Shown one piece after another: positions 63,872 through 64,000 of a DNA stretch of 64,000 nt (its first letter is position 1; each line of letters opens with the position of its first letter). Under the pieces are notes generated by a model. It ran no database searches, was not told the DNA's origin, and saw only the letters and a program-made list of their open reading frames with translations. The position numbers were made by a program, and so were the translations under genes. Origin of the DNA: Bradyrhizobium hereditatis (GTDB taxonomy: Bacteria; Pseudomonadota; Alphaproteobacteria; Rhizobiales; Xanthobacteraceae); NCBI RefSeq assembly GCF_020329435.1, contig NZ_JAGKJK010000002.1:62001-126000 (forward strand), in the 5' to 3' direction.

Positions 63872-63885
63872 ATACATTGTTGTAT
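63872..63885. promoter_or_regulatory. Candidate TetR operator between P450 and TetR
   Basis: ATACA-ttgt-TGTAT, perfect 5-bp arms, 66 bases from the P450 start and 30 bases from the TetR start, in an AT-rich stretch. Suits a TetR dimer that controls both genes. Confidence 0.45.
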
Positions 63886-63914
63886 TGAGTTGCATTCTCG
63901 CCTAAACTGGCCGG

Positions 63915-64000
63915 ATGTCAAGGGTACGAACGAGACCAACAAGGGACGACACCCGCGAAAAGCTGTTCGAGGCGGCGGCGCGCGTGTTCGAGGAACAGGG
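63915..64000 (+). CDS. TetR-family regulator (partial, cut by the window edge)
   Basis: Only the first 28 codons are visible, from the ATG at 63915: SRVRTRPTRDDTREKLFEAAARVFEEQG. This matches the first helix of a TetR DNA-binding domain (TREKLFEAAARVFEEQG). Divergent from the P450 gene, so a local regulator of it is likely. The remainder lies beyond 64000. Confidence 0.75.
   Translation, partial: MSRVRTRPTRDDTREKLFEAAARVFEEQ

Overview
The window looks like chromosome of a Bradyrhizobium-type alphaproteobacterium (family Nitrobacteraceae). The reasons are the high GC content with GC-ending codons, the gene order of several core blocks (hflK-hflC-DUF2065-degP, sspB-fumC-DUF4169-RHH, an ilv cluster), a circularly permuted two-piece tmRNA with the tag ANDNYAPVAQAA, and several families of short palindromic intergenic repeats. 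I see no rRNA, tRNA, CRISPR array, transposase or phage gene. This is mostly core and transport genome with a few accessory patches.

Layout. 0-3 kb: a CcdA-like membrane protein (cut by the window edge), a Tat-exported thioredoxin-like protein and a decayed SAM/cyclase/ATPase/TPR gene. 2.9-4.9 kb: leuA with a candidate Leu/Ile-rich leader peptide. 4.9-7.4 kb: a CYTH-CHAD protein facing a PPK2 polyphosphate kinase. 7.4-13.4 kb: a branched-chain-amino-acid-type ABC transporter operon (SBP-G-F-H-M-ppk2) divergent from a GntR/FCD regulator. 13.5-18.6 kb: a Nudix-like protein and an SsuA/TauA-type ABC transporter whose binding-protein gene is separated from permease and ATPase by an opposite-strand pair, a His-rich metal-binding protein and a CDF exporter. 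19.3-21.6 kb: a quaternary-amine-type ABC importer with a fused permease-binding protein. 21.7-25.2 kb: two tandem LtaS/sulfatase-like membrane phosphotransferases. 25.4-31.2 kb: TetR with a ferric-reductase-like protein, an SDR, a DUF2336 protein, LysR with a PaaI thioesterase.

31.7-38.8 kb: branched-chain amino-acid synthesis (ilvC; two exporters; a methyltransferase; ilvH; a threonine-dehydratase-like gene; ilvB) preceded by a textbook attenuator: leader peptide, antiterminator and intrinsic terminator. 39-40.9 kb: miaA and serB, divergent, with start codons that share two bases. 41-47.1 kb: degP, DUF2065, hflC, hflK, folA, a GNAT gene and thyA, all on the minus strand. 47.3-50.5 kb: a tripartite tricarboxylate transporter (tctB-tctA-tctC). 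50.9-54.1 kb: ssrA, sspB, fumC and two small conserved genes. 54.1-64 kb: a TPR lipoprotein-like protein, an ABC-F ATPase, a class III cyclase with TPRs, a large AsmA protein, a cytochrome P450 and the beginning of a divergent TetR regulator.

The functional themes are amino-acid supply under leader-peptide control (leuA, ilvBH, ilvC), uptake of amino acids, carboxylates and quaternary amines, periplasmic and membrane quality control (HflKC, DegP, AsmA), and trans-translation with its ClpXP adaptor side by side. The best candidates for new biology are the leader RNAs of leuA and ilvB, the His-rich/CDF pair inside an ABC transporter locus, the coupling of ppk2 to an amino-acid-type transporter beside a CHAD protein, and the paired LtaS-like enzymes next to a choline-type importer.
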